This document shows, one piece after another, positions 35,849 to 44,885 of a DNA stretch of 64,000 nucleotides. The DNA lies in the NCBI GenBank assembly GCA_022841475.1, contig JALHRJ010000008.1, positions 1 through 64,000 on the forward strand, written 5' to 3'. This stretch comes from Cyclobacteriaceae bacterium. Lineage in GTDB: Bacteria; Bacteroidota; Bacteroidia; Cytophagales; Cyclobacteriaceae. Numbering within the stretch: the first letter of the stretch is position 1; every line of letters begins with the position of its first letter. The position numbers were made by a program, and so were the translations under genes. The notes under the pieces were generated by a model. That model did not search any database and was not told where the DNA came from. It was given only the letters and a program-made list of their open reading frames with translations.

Positions 35849-36513
35849 TGAGATTTTTACGATTAATTTTAGTCGTATTCATATCATTCAATTGCTTAAA
35901 AGCGCAACACTCCGATATTTTCTCCGCAGCTCAATTCTCAAAAGGAATTTATTTTACTTATTCAGACTTTAAAAGCAATACTCCTGATACCTTGGTAGAT
36001 TTTACAATCGAAACAAGCAAGAAAAGGAGCCATTCACTTTTGAATAATGGATTTTTTAATCAATTAAGGGAGGAGGATACAGTGCAACTAGTTTTTTATT
36101 TGCGAAATAAAAAGGGTAAGCTCATAAATCGTGTTTATGGGTTTTCGGATGGAAAGGCTTTATACATTAATTCTGCTTTGTACCAAAATCATAGTGACTA
36201 TTATTTGCGTGTCCTTGAGGTCGGTAAAATTATGCTCTTCAAAGACCCCATTATGAACATGGCAGAAAGTGTTAACAATACTGTCCTGCTGGGAGCATTG
36301 GGCTTGCTTGCATCATTAGCCAATAATGCAGATACTATCGTATTATTTTATCAAGATGAGGGAGTACCCTATTTACTTAGTGAGAGAACATTGAAAGCCA
36401 TATTAAAACAAGGAGATCAGGACCTATATTCAAAATTTATGTCTATTGAGAAAGCAAATCGGAATAGTGTATTGGAAAAGTTTGTTATGGAATTTAATAA
36501 CCGCCACCGATAG
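35845..36513 (+). CDS. secreted hypothetical protein
   Basis: A 222-residue protein with a signal peptide ([21 protein letters not shown], residues 1-21). The ATG overlaps the hslV stop codon as ATGA, so translation is probably coupled. The mature part has a beta-rich first half ([20 protein letters not shown]) and a segment of small hydrophobic residues near 140-155 ([16 protein letters not shown]) that may be a membrane helix. I do not recognise the family. Codon use is like its neighbours. Confidence 0.7.
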   Translation: MMRFLRLILVVFISFNCLKAQHSDIFSAAQFSKGIYFTYSDFKSNTPDTLVDFTIETSKKRSHSLLNNGFFNQLREEDTVQLVFYLRNKKGKLINRVYGFSDGKALYINSALYQNHSDYYLRVLEVGKIMLFKDPIMNMAESVNNTVLLGALGLLASLANNADTIVLFYQDEGVPYLLSERTLKAILKQGDQDLYSKFMSIEKANRNSVLEKFVMEFNNRHR

Positions 36514-36514
36514 A

Positions 36515-37840
36515 TTACTTGACCTTCCTTCCTGGTATGACACCGCCATTCTGATACAAAACTAACTTTTCAACAACGGCTGTGCTGTCGCTGATAAACT
36601 CAATCTGGGCAGGGACAACCTTCAAATAGAATTTTGTTTCTGATTCAGCATAGATGGCAGCCTTCGGTTGGCCTGTGGCCTGTATCGAGAGTTGATCTTT
36701 ATCAAGTGTAACTTCAATGTTGAACCCGGGGGAGAGTTCATACGTCCCTACATATTTCTTCAAAGTTTCTTCAGTGACTGAAAAAGGTTTCTTTAATTCT
36801 TTCAAGGCTAACTTTTCGTCCAGCAAATGAAATCCTAAATCATCGGCACCAGTCGTTGAATTAGTTAATATCACCACGGCTTTATTTTTTGTTTTGTCAA
36901 ATCCTGCAAAAGAACGGAAGCCTCCGGTGCCACCGTTGTGCCAAACTATATTTTCATCGCGAATGTGCCAGCCATAACCAATTTTCATTGAGCCGGCATC
37001 GGCACGAGCTACATGGGTAAGTGCAAAAGCCTGGGAGAGTTGTGTATTGGTGGATGTTAATTGAGCGATCAAAAATTTCATCATGTCTTCTGCATTGGAA
37101 ATTATTCCTCCTGCACCGGTCAGTACACTTTCATTATCCCACGTCCAGGCCTTTACCGCGTTTTTATCAGAATACCCGATGGCTAGTAGTTTATCATTAC
37201 GCATGCCACTTACGAACGTGTGATTCATTTCAAGTGGCTTAATGATTCTGTCAGTGACAAGTTTGGGATACGGCTTTTCTTCTACCCGTGTTATGATATA
37301 GCCGAGCAACCCCATACCTAGATTAGAATATTCATATTCACTGCCCGGATCGCGTGTGAGTTCAACATTATTCAAGAATAAGGTAAGTGCGTCTTCGCGA
37401 TAGTCTATGTATGGATTGTTGATATCAACAGGTGTAAAATTTTTGGGCATTCGTGGCAATCCGGAGTGCGCAGTGGCAAGATGTTCTATGGTTATAGCCT
37501 TGCCATCCTTTTCAGGGAGCACTGCTTTTGAGGGCAAATACTTTTGCGCTTTATCTGAAAAGCTGATTTTATTTTCAAGACTTAGCAAGGCTGCCAGGCT
37601 GGTGGTGAATACTTTTGAAATAGAACCGATTTCAAACAGAGTTTTAGAACTCACTGGTTCATTTTTCTGAATATCCGCAACCCCATAAGCATAATAGGTG
37701 ATCTTGCCACTCTCATAGATTCCTACTACAATACCTGGCGTTTCCTGGTATTCGATACGTTGTTTTATTTTTTCGTCTACGGATTGTCCATAGGTAATGG
37801 TTGCCAGTAGCAGTGAGAAACTTATTAATATTAAACGCAT
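36515..37840 (-). CDS. serine beta-lactamase-like hydrolase (class C fold)
   Basis: A 441-residue secreted serine hydrolase of the beta-lactamase/DD-peptidase family (Pfam Beta-lactamase). The signal peptide ends at YGQ (about 19). Active-site motifs are complete: SISK at 73-76 (SxxK), YSN at 171-173, and HNG at 301-303. A C-terminal beta-sandwich of about 90 residues (360-441) follows, typical for non-resistance members of Bacteroidota. It could be an esterase or a peptidase; I see no reason to call it a resistance enzyme. The AI-2E-type gene is three bases upstream on the same strand. Confidence 0.85.
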   Translation of the reverse strand: MRLILISFSLLLATITYGQSVDEKIKQRIEYQETPGIVVGIYESGKITYYAYGVADIQKNEPVSSKTLFEIGSISKVFTTSLAALLSLENKISFSDKAQKYLPSKAVLPEKDGKAITIEHLATAHSGLPRMPKNFTPVDINNPYIDYREDALTLFLNNVELTRDPGSEYEYSNLGMGLLGYIITRVEEKPYPKLVTDRIIKPLEMNHTFVSGMRNDKLLAIGYSDKNAVKAWTWDNESVLTGAGGIISNAEDMMKFLIAQLTSTNTQLSQAFALTHVARADAGSMKIGYGWHIRDENIVWHNGGTGGFRSFAGFDKTKNKAVVILTNSTTGADDLGFHLLDEKLALKELKKPFSVTEETLKKYVGTYELSPGFNIEVTLDKDQLSIQATGQPKAAIYAESETKFYLKVVPAQIEFISDSTAVVEKLVLYQNGGVIPGRKVK

Positions 37841-37843
37841 AAA

Positions 37844-38920
37844 TTATTCAGGTTTATTTTCTGAAGGTTCCAATAGCTCGGGCTGAGGTTTTTCGATCGG
37901 TGTATCTTCAATCAAGATAACGAAAGCTTTGAGATGCCGGGTATGAGACAAAATGATCTTAAATAATCCTAATGCTGGAATAGCCAGAATCATACCTGCA
38001 ATCCCCAAAATTTTTCCACCGATCAATAATGCAATAATGGCTGCCAATGCATTGATGCTCACCCTTGAACCTGTAATTCGAGGGGTAATGAAATTGCCTT
38101 CCAGAAACTGTACGATTGAAAAAATGATAACCACACCAATTGGATACCACAAACTATCTTTGGTGAGAAAGGCCATTAACACGGGCAACGTAGCGCCAAT
38201 AAAAATTCCAACATAAGGAATGATGGTGAGGATGCCGGAAATTATCCCAAAGAATATGGCATGGTCAATACCCAATGCCAGGAGCCCTACGCTGTTTAGT
38301 ACGGCAATGATGAGGGTTACAAGCAACAAGCCAGAGGTATATCCCTGAACAACATTTTCAACATCTTTTTTCCATAGAATTTCATCAGTATCCGGGAGGA
38401 GTTCGAGAATAAAGGCCCGGAAGCGATCCCGATAGATCAGGAATAGAAAGATATAAATTGGAACTTGAATAATGAGCGAGATAATATTGGTGGTAGCGGA
38501 TAACAATTCGGTAGCATAGCTACTTAAGGTGGTGATTCCGTTTTTCAACAATTGATTTTGCTCTTTGGCACTCATATCAAAGGTTTGCTGAAGTGTGTTA
38601 CTGATTCTATCTATCAAAGCATTGTATTTGGACTCCAGGTTGGGTAAGTCCCGAACGAGAGAACTCATTTGATTGATCGTTAACCAACCCAGCGAAACAA
38701 AAAGAAGAAAGGCAACTATTAACACCAATGTGATCGAAAGTGCGCTGGACAATTTTCTTTCTAAACGTTTTACAGCCGGTAATAATACAATGGATAGAAT
38801 CGCGGCAATCAGAATAGGTACCACAATTTCTCTTGCCAGGATACAGGTGGCGATGATAATAGCGGCTACTACCAGCAATTTATAGGAGTAGTCTAAGCGG
38901 TTGAAAGATTTATTTTCCAT
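37844..38920 (-). CDS. AI-2E-family membrane transporter
   Basis: A 358-residue integral membrane protein of the AI-2E (PerM/TqsA) family with about eight hydrophobic segments. Family signatures seen are the C-terminal GIISGILTIIPYVGIFIGATLP (the IPYxG motif) and GNFITPRITG, plus the extended amphipathic region near 90-150. Members export small molecules such as AI-2, or move sodium and cadmium. The start is three bases after nothing recognisable; it is followed closely by the serine hydrolase. Class-III aminotransferase lies nine bases upstream. Confidence 0.87.
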   Translation of the reverse strand: MENKSFNRLDYSYKLLVVAAIIIATCILAREIVVPILIAAILSIVLLPAVKRLERKLSSALSITLVLIVAFLLFVSLGWLTINQMSSLVRDLPNLESKYNALIDRISNTLQQTFDMSAKEQNQLLKNGITTLSSYATELLSATTNIISLIIQVPIYIFLFLIYRDRFRAFILELLPDTDEILWKKDVENVVQGYTSGLLLVTLIIAVLNSVGLLALGIDHAIFFGIISGILTIIPYVGIFIGATLPVLMAFLTKDSLWYPIGVVIIFSIVQFLEGNFITPRITGSRVSINALAAIIALLIGGKILGIAGMILAIPALGLFKIILSHTRHLKAFVILIEDTPIEKPQPELLEPSENKPE

Positions 38921-38929
38921 GGGGTTAGG

Positions 38930-40114
38930 TTAAGCCTGATTAATTGCTTCTAAAATAATGGCGCACCCTTTTTTTATTTCGTCTTCGGTGATGGTTAACG
39001 GGGGTGCAATTCTAAAACTGTACGGATGCGAAAGAAACCAATAACAAATCACTCCGTGGTCTTTCGCATAGTTGACAATGTTGTTGACAACTGTTTCTGA
39101 TTCAAAGTCAAACGCAAACATCAACCCAATTCTACGCACTTCTTTGATTTTCGGATGCCTTACTAACTGTTCAATAAGTTTACCCTTACTTTCTACATTA
39201 GTTAGCAGATTCTCTTTTTCAATTACCTCCAAAGTAGCAAGTGCGGAAGCACAGCAAACCGGATTTCCGCCAAAGGTAGTAATGTGACCTAATAGGGGAT
39301 CGTGTGAAAGTGACCTCATTTTTTCTTCGGAGCTAATAAAGGCGCCAATGGGCAAACCGCCTCCAAACGCTTTGGCAAGGGTGAGTATATCCGGCACAAT
39401 ATCAAAATGTTCAAAGGCAAATAACTTTCCGGTCCTACCCATACCGCATTGAATTTCATCGAGGATAAGCAGTGTTCCGGTTTCATCACAACGTTTTCGA
39501 ACTGCCTGCAAATACGTTTTGTCTGGAATCCGAACCCCGGCATCACCCTGTATGGTTTCCATAATGACACACGCAGTGCGCGTAGTAATCTGATCGAGAT
39601 CAGAGATTTTATTGAAATCTATAAATCGAACATCAGGCAATAGGGGACGAAATGCTTGCTTCTTTACTTCATTACCCGATACGCTCAATGAGCCATGTGT
39701 ACTACCATGATAGGATTTGCGGCACGAAATGATTTCGGTTCTGCCGGTATAACGTTTGGCTAGTTTAAGCGCGGCTTCGTTCGCTTCGGTTCCGGAGTTT
39801 ACAAAATAACAACAGTTTAGCTGTGCGGGTAGAAGACTCGTTAATTTTTTAGCAAGCTCATTGGATGCACTTTGTATATATTCTCCATACACCATAACGT
39901 GCATGTGTTTGTCAAGTTGATTTTTGATGGCTTGCATAACGTGGGGATGTCGATGCCCCAGTGCACTTACTCCGATACCTGAGATCAGGTCCATATAGGT
40001 TTTGCCATCCGGACCATACAGGTAAACTCCTTCAGCCCGTTCAATAGGAATAAGGAAGGGGTAAGGCGAAGTTTGGGCCATTCTATGCAGAAAAACTTCC
40101 TGAGAAAAATCCAT
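38930..40114 (-). CDS. class-III aminotransferase (aspartate aminotransferase family)
   Basis: A 394-residue PLP-dependent class-III aminotransferase that moves an amino group between an omega-amino acid or ornithine-like donor and a keto acid. The PLP lysine is Lys248 in TLAKAFGGGLP; the family motifs GIGVSALGH, NSGTEANEAALKLAK and LILDEIQCGMGRTG are intact, the last containing the Asp that pairs with the ring nitrogen. The substrate is open (acetylornithine, 4-aminobutyrate or ornithine). It starts the minus-strand run with the AI-2E-type and serine hydrolase genes, with gaps of nine and three bases. Confidence 0.88.
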   Translation of the reverse strand: MDFSQEVFLHRMAQTSPYPFLIPIERAEGVYLYGPDGKTYMDLISGIGVSALGHRHPHVMQAIKNQLDKHMHVMVYGEYIQSASNELAKKLTSLLPAQLNCCYFVNSGTEANEAALKLAKRYTGRTEIISCRKSYHGSTHGSLSVSGNEVKKQAFRPLLPDVRFIDFNKISDLDQITTRTACVIMETIQGDAGVRIPDKTYLQAVRKRCDETGTLLILDEIQCGMGRTGKLFAFEHFDIVPDILTLAKAFGGGLPIGAFISSEEKMRSLSHDPLLGHITTFGGNPVCCASALATLEVIEKENLLTNVESKGKLIEQLVRHPKIKEVRRIGLMFAFDFESETVVNNIVNYAKDHGVICYWFLSHPYSFRIAPPLTITEDEIKKGCAIILEAINQA

Positions 40115-40154
40115 AAGACAAATCTACAACAGGATTTGAAACAGCCTAAAAAAG

Positions 40155-40185
40155 AAAACCCCCGCAGTTTCCTGCGGAGGCTTTA
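40155..40185 (-). terminator. intrinsic terminator of the small gene at 40209
   Basis: Stem arms CCCCCGCAG (40159-40167) and CTGCGGAGG (40172-40180) with one internal mismatch and a four-base loop. On the minus strand it follows the stop at 40209 by about 30 bases and runs into a TTTTCTTTTTT tract. Confidence 0.75.
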
Positions 40186-40208
40186 CCAAACACCCTGTCT
40201 TTAAGATT

Positions 40209-40403
40209 TTATTTTCGTGCTGGAGTCTGAGAGTTTAAATCAGTCTCCAGGTGAAGTTTCGTTTTTATTTTTTGCTGGCTGGCAGGGTCCGTGGACAATG
40301 CAAATAAGATTCCGCCTAGAATAAACGCAATAAGAATCAAAAACTGTTTCATTCTGGTATTGATACTGACGTTCGACATGCCCCGCATTCCCATAATCAT
40401 CAT
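40209..40403 (-). CDS. small membrane-anchored hypothetical protein
   Basis: A 64-residue protein with a single hydrophobic helix (MKQFLILIAFILGGILFALS, residues 18-37) and a short polar C-terminal tail. Several Met codons exist; the one at residue 18 (40352) gives a signal-anchor directly at the N-terminus and would yield 47 residues, so the true start is uncertain. It is followed by a good terminator, which supports real transcription. I do not recognise a family. Confidence 0.5.
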   Translation of the reverse strand: MMIMGMRGMSNVSINTRMKQFLILIAFILGGILFALSTDPASQQKIKTKLHLETDLNSQTPARK

Positions 40404-40637
40404 GTTTAATCCTGATTCAAATGTGAGTGCTTTGCATTTAACATTTTGACCAATTCCGGATCAAAACATACATCCGTAAAAAAATCTACGAGGTAAGGTT
40501 TCGTCTTATGAATATCAGAACGTATGCGTAGTGTGTTGATTTTCAATCTTCTGCATTTAATGATGTGTTTTTTTTATGAATATATGGCTGATTTGTCTGC
40601 CTTCTGACTTCCTGCCGGGATTGTATTTTCTTTATTT

Positions 40638-41582
40638 ATGGTCACAATTAAACGCATGAGAAGTCGAATCCTATACTTACTGGTTTTTTCACTACTGGGT
40701 GGTTGCATAGGCGTAGATTATGAAGACGACCCCATTGTTGGAGAACGTATTGAACTTGATCTTGTACAAGTTCCCTTGCGTGTGGGTGATACCCATCAGG
40801 TAACGGCTATTTTTTATGATCAATATGGGTTACAAAAACCAACAACTTTTGTTTGGACATCATCCCAGCCACAAATAGCAACGGTCAATGAAGGTGGCCT
40901 GATTACAGCTCAATCGGTTGGGCAGGCATCTGTTGTTGTAACGGCCAGTGGAGTGGAGGCAACAATTTCTGTTAATGTAATTTTAGATGAGAATCAGGTT
41001 GCTTCAGTAGTTATTTCATCACCCGCAAATCAGACTTCCCTGCGAATTGCGGAGATGGTATCGCTTTCTGCAGTGGTCAATAACATTGACAATGAGCCTT
41101 TACCCGGCAGAACCATCGAATGGTTTAGTGAAAACTCAGCACTTGCAACAGTGAATCAAAATGGTGTCGTAACGGGCACCGGTATAGGTATGGTGGATAT
41201 TCACGCCAAATCAGAAGGAGTAAAAAGCAACATCATAACGTTTTCGGTTGGGCAGGGGCTAACCGGAAATTTTATAGCTGCTGGTGGTTATAAGGCAGTG
41301 GGCATGGCTACCTTAAGTGTTATGGATAACAAATTGATCTTGCAATTAAGCAACAACTTTGAAACAAGCTTTGCCCTCGGCACTTTCATTTACCTGGCTA
41401 ACTCAACAAACGGAGCGCAAGTGAGGGCCAGTGGACTGGAGATTGCTCAGATCTCAACCAATGGTGCTAAAACGTTTGATATTTCTGCCATCAGTCCAAC
41501 AACCGGCTTGCTCGACTATAAATATGTTATCATCTTATGTAAACCAGCCAGTCTTACGTTTGGCTATGCTGAATTAAAATGA
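40638..41582 (+). CDS. lipoprotein with Ig-like (Big_2) domains
   Basis: A 314-residue lipoprotein: hydrophobic segment then lipobox LLGGC (Cys23). Two bacterial Ig-like domains of the Big_2 kind follow (about 38-118 and 122-205), recognisable by WTSSQPQIATVNEGGLITAQ and WFSENSALATVNQNGVVTGT. Residues 210-314 form a further beta domain. Such domains are common in surface proteins that adhere to polysaccharides. The ATG at 40656 is an alternative. It overlaps the start of the next gene by four bases, so the two form an operon. Confidence 0.82.
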   Translation: MVTIKRMRSRILYLLVFSLLGGCIGVDYEDDPIVGERIELDLVQVPLRVGDTHQVTAIFYDQYGLQKPTTFVWTSSQPQIATVNEGGLITAQSVGQASVVVTASGVEATISVNVILDENQVASVVISSPANQTSLRIAEMVSLSAVVNNIDNEPLPGRTIEWFSENSALATVNQNGVVTGTGIGMVDIHAKSEGVKSNIITFSVGQGLTGNFIAAGGYKAVGMATLSVMDNKLILQLSNNFETSFALGTFIYLANSTNGAQVRASGLEIAQISTNGAKTFDISAISPTTGLLDYKYVIILCKPASLTFGYAELK

Positions 41583-42415
41583 AGAAATATATTGTTGTAG
41601 TTTTTGTTTTCATTGCTGCACAAACTTTCGCTGGAGGAGGTTGGCCGCAACCTAAGAAAAGTGGGTACTTTAAATTGTCTCAAAACTTCATTCGCTCGCC
41701 TTTCTTTTTTGCGCCTGATGGTAGCATCGTGGATATCACCACTATTCAATTATTTACAACAAGTGTATATGGTGAGTATGGATTTACTAACCGGCTAACC
41801 GGTTTGATCTATTTTCCATTTTTTGTCAGGAATACGCTGAATGAAATTCAATACAATCAAAGTGGAAACACGGTGCCAGGAGATGCATTTCAATCCATGG
41901 GCGATACGGATATCGGTATAAAATATGGTTTGATTGTTAATAAACCCATTGTGGTTAGTGCTTCATTAATTTTCGGATTGCCATTGGGCGAACCAGTAGG
42001 TGGCTCAAGCCAGATTTTACAAACCGGAGATGGCGAGTTTAATCAGATGATAAAATTCGATGCGAGCTATTCACTTTATCCGAAGCCTGTTTATGTTTCG
42101 GGGTATGCTGCCTTTAATAACCGAACGAATGGTTTTTCGGATGAAGTACGTTTTGGTGGCGAAGTTGGAGTAACACTTAAAAAATTTATACCCATTCTTA
42201 AATTGAATGTTGTTCAGTCTCTTTACAACGGCAATGCTGAAGAAGCGCAGAACGGAATTTTTTCTAACAACACGGAATATGTTTCTCCAACTCTTGAGTT
42301 GAACTATCAGTTTACAGACAAGACTGGTATCTCGTGTTCGGGGGGCTTTGCCTTTGCAGGAAAGAATATACTGGCTGCTCCTAACTGGAGTTTGGGTGTT
42401 TATTGGAAGCTCTAA
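41579..42415 (+). CDS. outer-membrane beta-barrel-like protein
   Basis: A 278-residue exported protein with signal peptide (MKKYIVVVFVFIAAQTFAGG). The mature part has alternating beta-strand patterns with aromatic girdles and ends ...NWSLGVYWKL, like outer-membrane barrels, and includes GLIYFPFFVRNTLNEI. Resembles transporter-type barrels of the phylum (phenol-degradation or MetA-pathway type), but I cannot name a family. It overlaps the preceding Ig-like lipoprotein gene, which may be its partner. Confidence 0.7.
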   Translation: MKKYIVVVFVFIAAQTFAGGGWPQPKKSGYFKLSQNFIRSPFFFAPDGSIVDITTIQLFTTSVYGEYGFTNRLTGLIYFPFFVRNTLNEIQYNQSGNTVPGDAFQSMGDTDIGIKYGLIVNKPIVVSASLIFGLPLGEPVGGSSQILQTGDGEFNQMIKFDASYSLYPKPVYVSGYAAFNNRTNGFSDEVRFGGEVGVTLKKFIPILKLNVVQSLYNGNAEEAQNGIFSNNTEYVSPTLELNYQFTDKTGISCSGGFAFAGKNILAAPNWSLGVYWKL

Positions 42416-42442
42416 ACTGTTCGCAGCTCAATGGACGCGGTG

Positions 42443-42475
42443 AAAAAAAAAGGGCGTCCCTCTGGGCGCCCTTCT
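42443..42475 (-). terminator. intrinsic terminator after gap
   Basis: Arms AGGGCGTCC (42451-42459) and GGGCGCCCT (42464-42472) form a nine-base stem (one G-T pair) with a four-base loop. On the minus strand it lies 21 bases past the gap stop and continues into eight Ts. Confidence 0.85.
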
Positions 42476-42492
42476 CTGCGTGTTTTACTTAA

Positions 42493-43497
<1,005 letters not shown>

Positions 43498-43521
43498 TTA
43501 TTGTTTAATAATTTGCGATGT

Positions 43522-43552
43522 CAAAAATAGACTTCTCGCCTGCCAAAACCAA
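43522..43552 (-). promoter_or_regulatory. gap promoter
   Basis: On the minus strand TTG (43550-43552) and TATTTTTG (43522-43529, exact TAnnTTTG) are separated by 20 bases, the usual spacing in Bacteroidota. The start codon lies 31 bases further on. Confidence 0.7.
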
Positions 43553-43592
43553 TGATATAGAGGGTGAGAATCCAACTTTTTTATCGGTTACG

Positions 43593-43623
43593 TTTGCAAA
43601 TGCAGTTCCTGGATTTATCTTTG
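43593..43623 (+). promoter_or_regulatory. tRNA-Glu promoter
   Basis: TTTG at 43593-43596 and TATCTTTG at 43616-43623 are exact matches to the Bacteroidota -33 and -7 elements, with a 19-base spacer. The tRNA starts 18 bases after the -7 element. Confidence 0.8.
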
Positions 43624-43640
43624 CACCTCCATTTTAGAAC

Positions 43641-43715
43641 GGTCTGTTCGTCTAGGGGTTAGGACACCAGATTTTCATTCTGGTAACACGGGTTCGATTC
43701 CCGTACAGACTACCA
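43641..43715 (+). tRNA. tRNA-Glu (anticodon TTC)
   Basis: A 75-base tRNA with encoded CCA (43713-43715). The acceptor stem pairs GGTCTGT with ACAGACT (one G-T pair). The anticodon stem CCAGA/TCTGG encloses the loop TTTTCAT, with anticodon TTC at 43674-43676. The T arm is CGGGTTCGATTCCCG. Flanked by a strong promoter and a terminator, so it is a single-gene unit. Confidence 0.96.
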
Positions 43716-43750
43716 AGCCTTTGACTTTCAATAAGTTAAAGGCTTTTTTA
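43715..43750 (+). terminator. terminator after tRNA-Glu
   Basis: The arms AAGCCTTTGACTT (43715-43727) and AGTTAAAGGCTT (from 43734) pair with one bulge, starting at the CCA end, and run into seven Ts. Between 43751 and 43926 I see no gene, promoter or repeat; the stretch is A/T-rich spacer before the BASS gene. Confidence 0.8.
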
Positions 43751-43926
43751 TTTCTATCTTAGGGTCAATTGTTAAGCCCTATATTAGAAGCCGATACCAG
43801 ACTTTCTCTCTTTGCAGTATTCGTTCCTGGTAATCTTTGAAGCTTAATGGCTCTCCTTTCAAATTGGATTCATGTTCTTTTCAATATCTTCATGATGTGA
43901 TCACGTAGTGAAATAAATTCTAAAGG

Positions 43927-44787
43927 ATGGAACAAAATATACTTACTGCAGTCTTTTTGCCGCTGGCGCTTGCCTTTATTATGCTGGGCATGGGGCTATC
44001 GCTCACTCTTGATGATTTTAAAAGAGTCTTCGTGTATCCAAAAGGGATGATCGTTGGATTGTGTGCTCAGTTGATTGTGTTACCACTAATTGGATTTCTC
44101 CTGATCATCGCGTTTGGTGTAACAGGCACGATGGCCGTTGGCATTATGATTCTGGCAGCTTGCCCGGGTGGTCCGACTTCCAATTTAATTACTCACCTAG
44201 CTAAAGGCGACATTGCACTGTCGATCAGTCTTACTTCGGTTAGTTCAGTGATAACAGTTGTGACGATTCCAATCATCGTTAACTACTCAATCTTGTATTT
44301 TGGAGAGGAAGGTAGTGTGACACTTCCTGTACTGCAAACTATAGGACAGATAATGGGGGTTACGATTATCCCGGTCGCGATTGGTATGATCATTCGTAAA
44401 CTCCGGCCTCAACTTTCCTTTGCGGCAGAACGGCCCTTCAAGATTGCATCAGGAATATTTTTCACGCTGATTCTTCTTGCAGCCATTTTCAAAGAGCGTG
44501 AGAACATTGTTACTTACTTTACACTTGTTGGCCCCATCACAACTTTGCTCAACCTAGCAACCATGGCTGCAGCGTTCGTACTCGCTAAACTTTTCTTGCT
44601 ACCCGTAAGGCAACAAATTTCCATTTCAATTGAAGGTGGAATTCAAAATGGAACACTCGGAATTATGATAGCTGCGACCTTGCTTAACAATTCTGCGATG
44701 ACCATTCCGATTGTAATCTATAGCCTCGTTATGTTTATCACGGCCATTGGGGTGATCTTTGTAGGGAATAGGCTGGTTAAGGATTGA
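43927..44787 (+). CDS. bile acid:sodium symporter family (BASS) protein
   Basis: A 286-residue polytopic membrane protein of the BASS family (Na+-coupled organic acid uptake), with eight to ten membrane segments. Visible family motifs are MLGMGLSLTLDDFKRV near 20, LAACPGGPTSNLITHLAKGD near 76-96, and EGGIQNGTLGIMIAATLL near 237-255. Length is normal. No metabolic gene is adjacent, so the substrate (pantoate, pyruvate, bile-acid-like) is open. Confidence 0.9.
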   Translation: MEQNILTAVFLPLALAFIMLGMGLSLTLDDFKRVFVYPKGMIVGLCAQLIVLPLIGFLLIIAFGVTGTMAVGIMILAACPGGPTSNLITHLAKGDIALSISLTSVSSVITVVTIPIIVNYSILYFGEEGSVTLPVLQTIGQIMGVTIIPVAIGMIIRKLRPQLSFAAERPFKIASGIFFTLILLAAIFKERENIVTYFTLVGPITTLLNLATMAAAFVLAKLFLLPVRQQISISIEGGIQNGTLGIMIAATLLNNSAMTIPIVIYSLVMFITAIGVIFVGNRLVKD

Positions 44788-44885
44788 TTATTTTTAATGA
44801 TCTTTTATTACTCTGTTAATCATGATACCGACAATAACAGAACGAAACAGGTTTCCTTATAAGTTTAAATTTCTAACTTGAGGCC

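Noticed and set aside
36515-37840. Antibiotic-resistance beta-lactamase
   Set aside because: The serine hydrolase motifs are general to the family and a C-terminal beta domain is present, as in peptidase and esterase members of Bacteroidota. Nothing indicates resistance.
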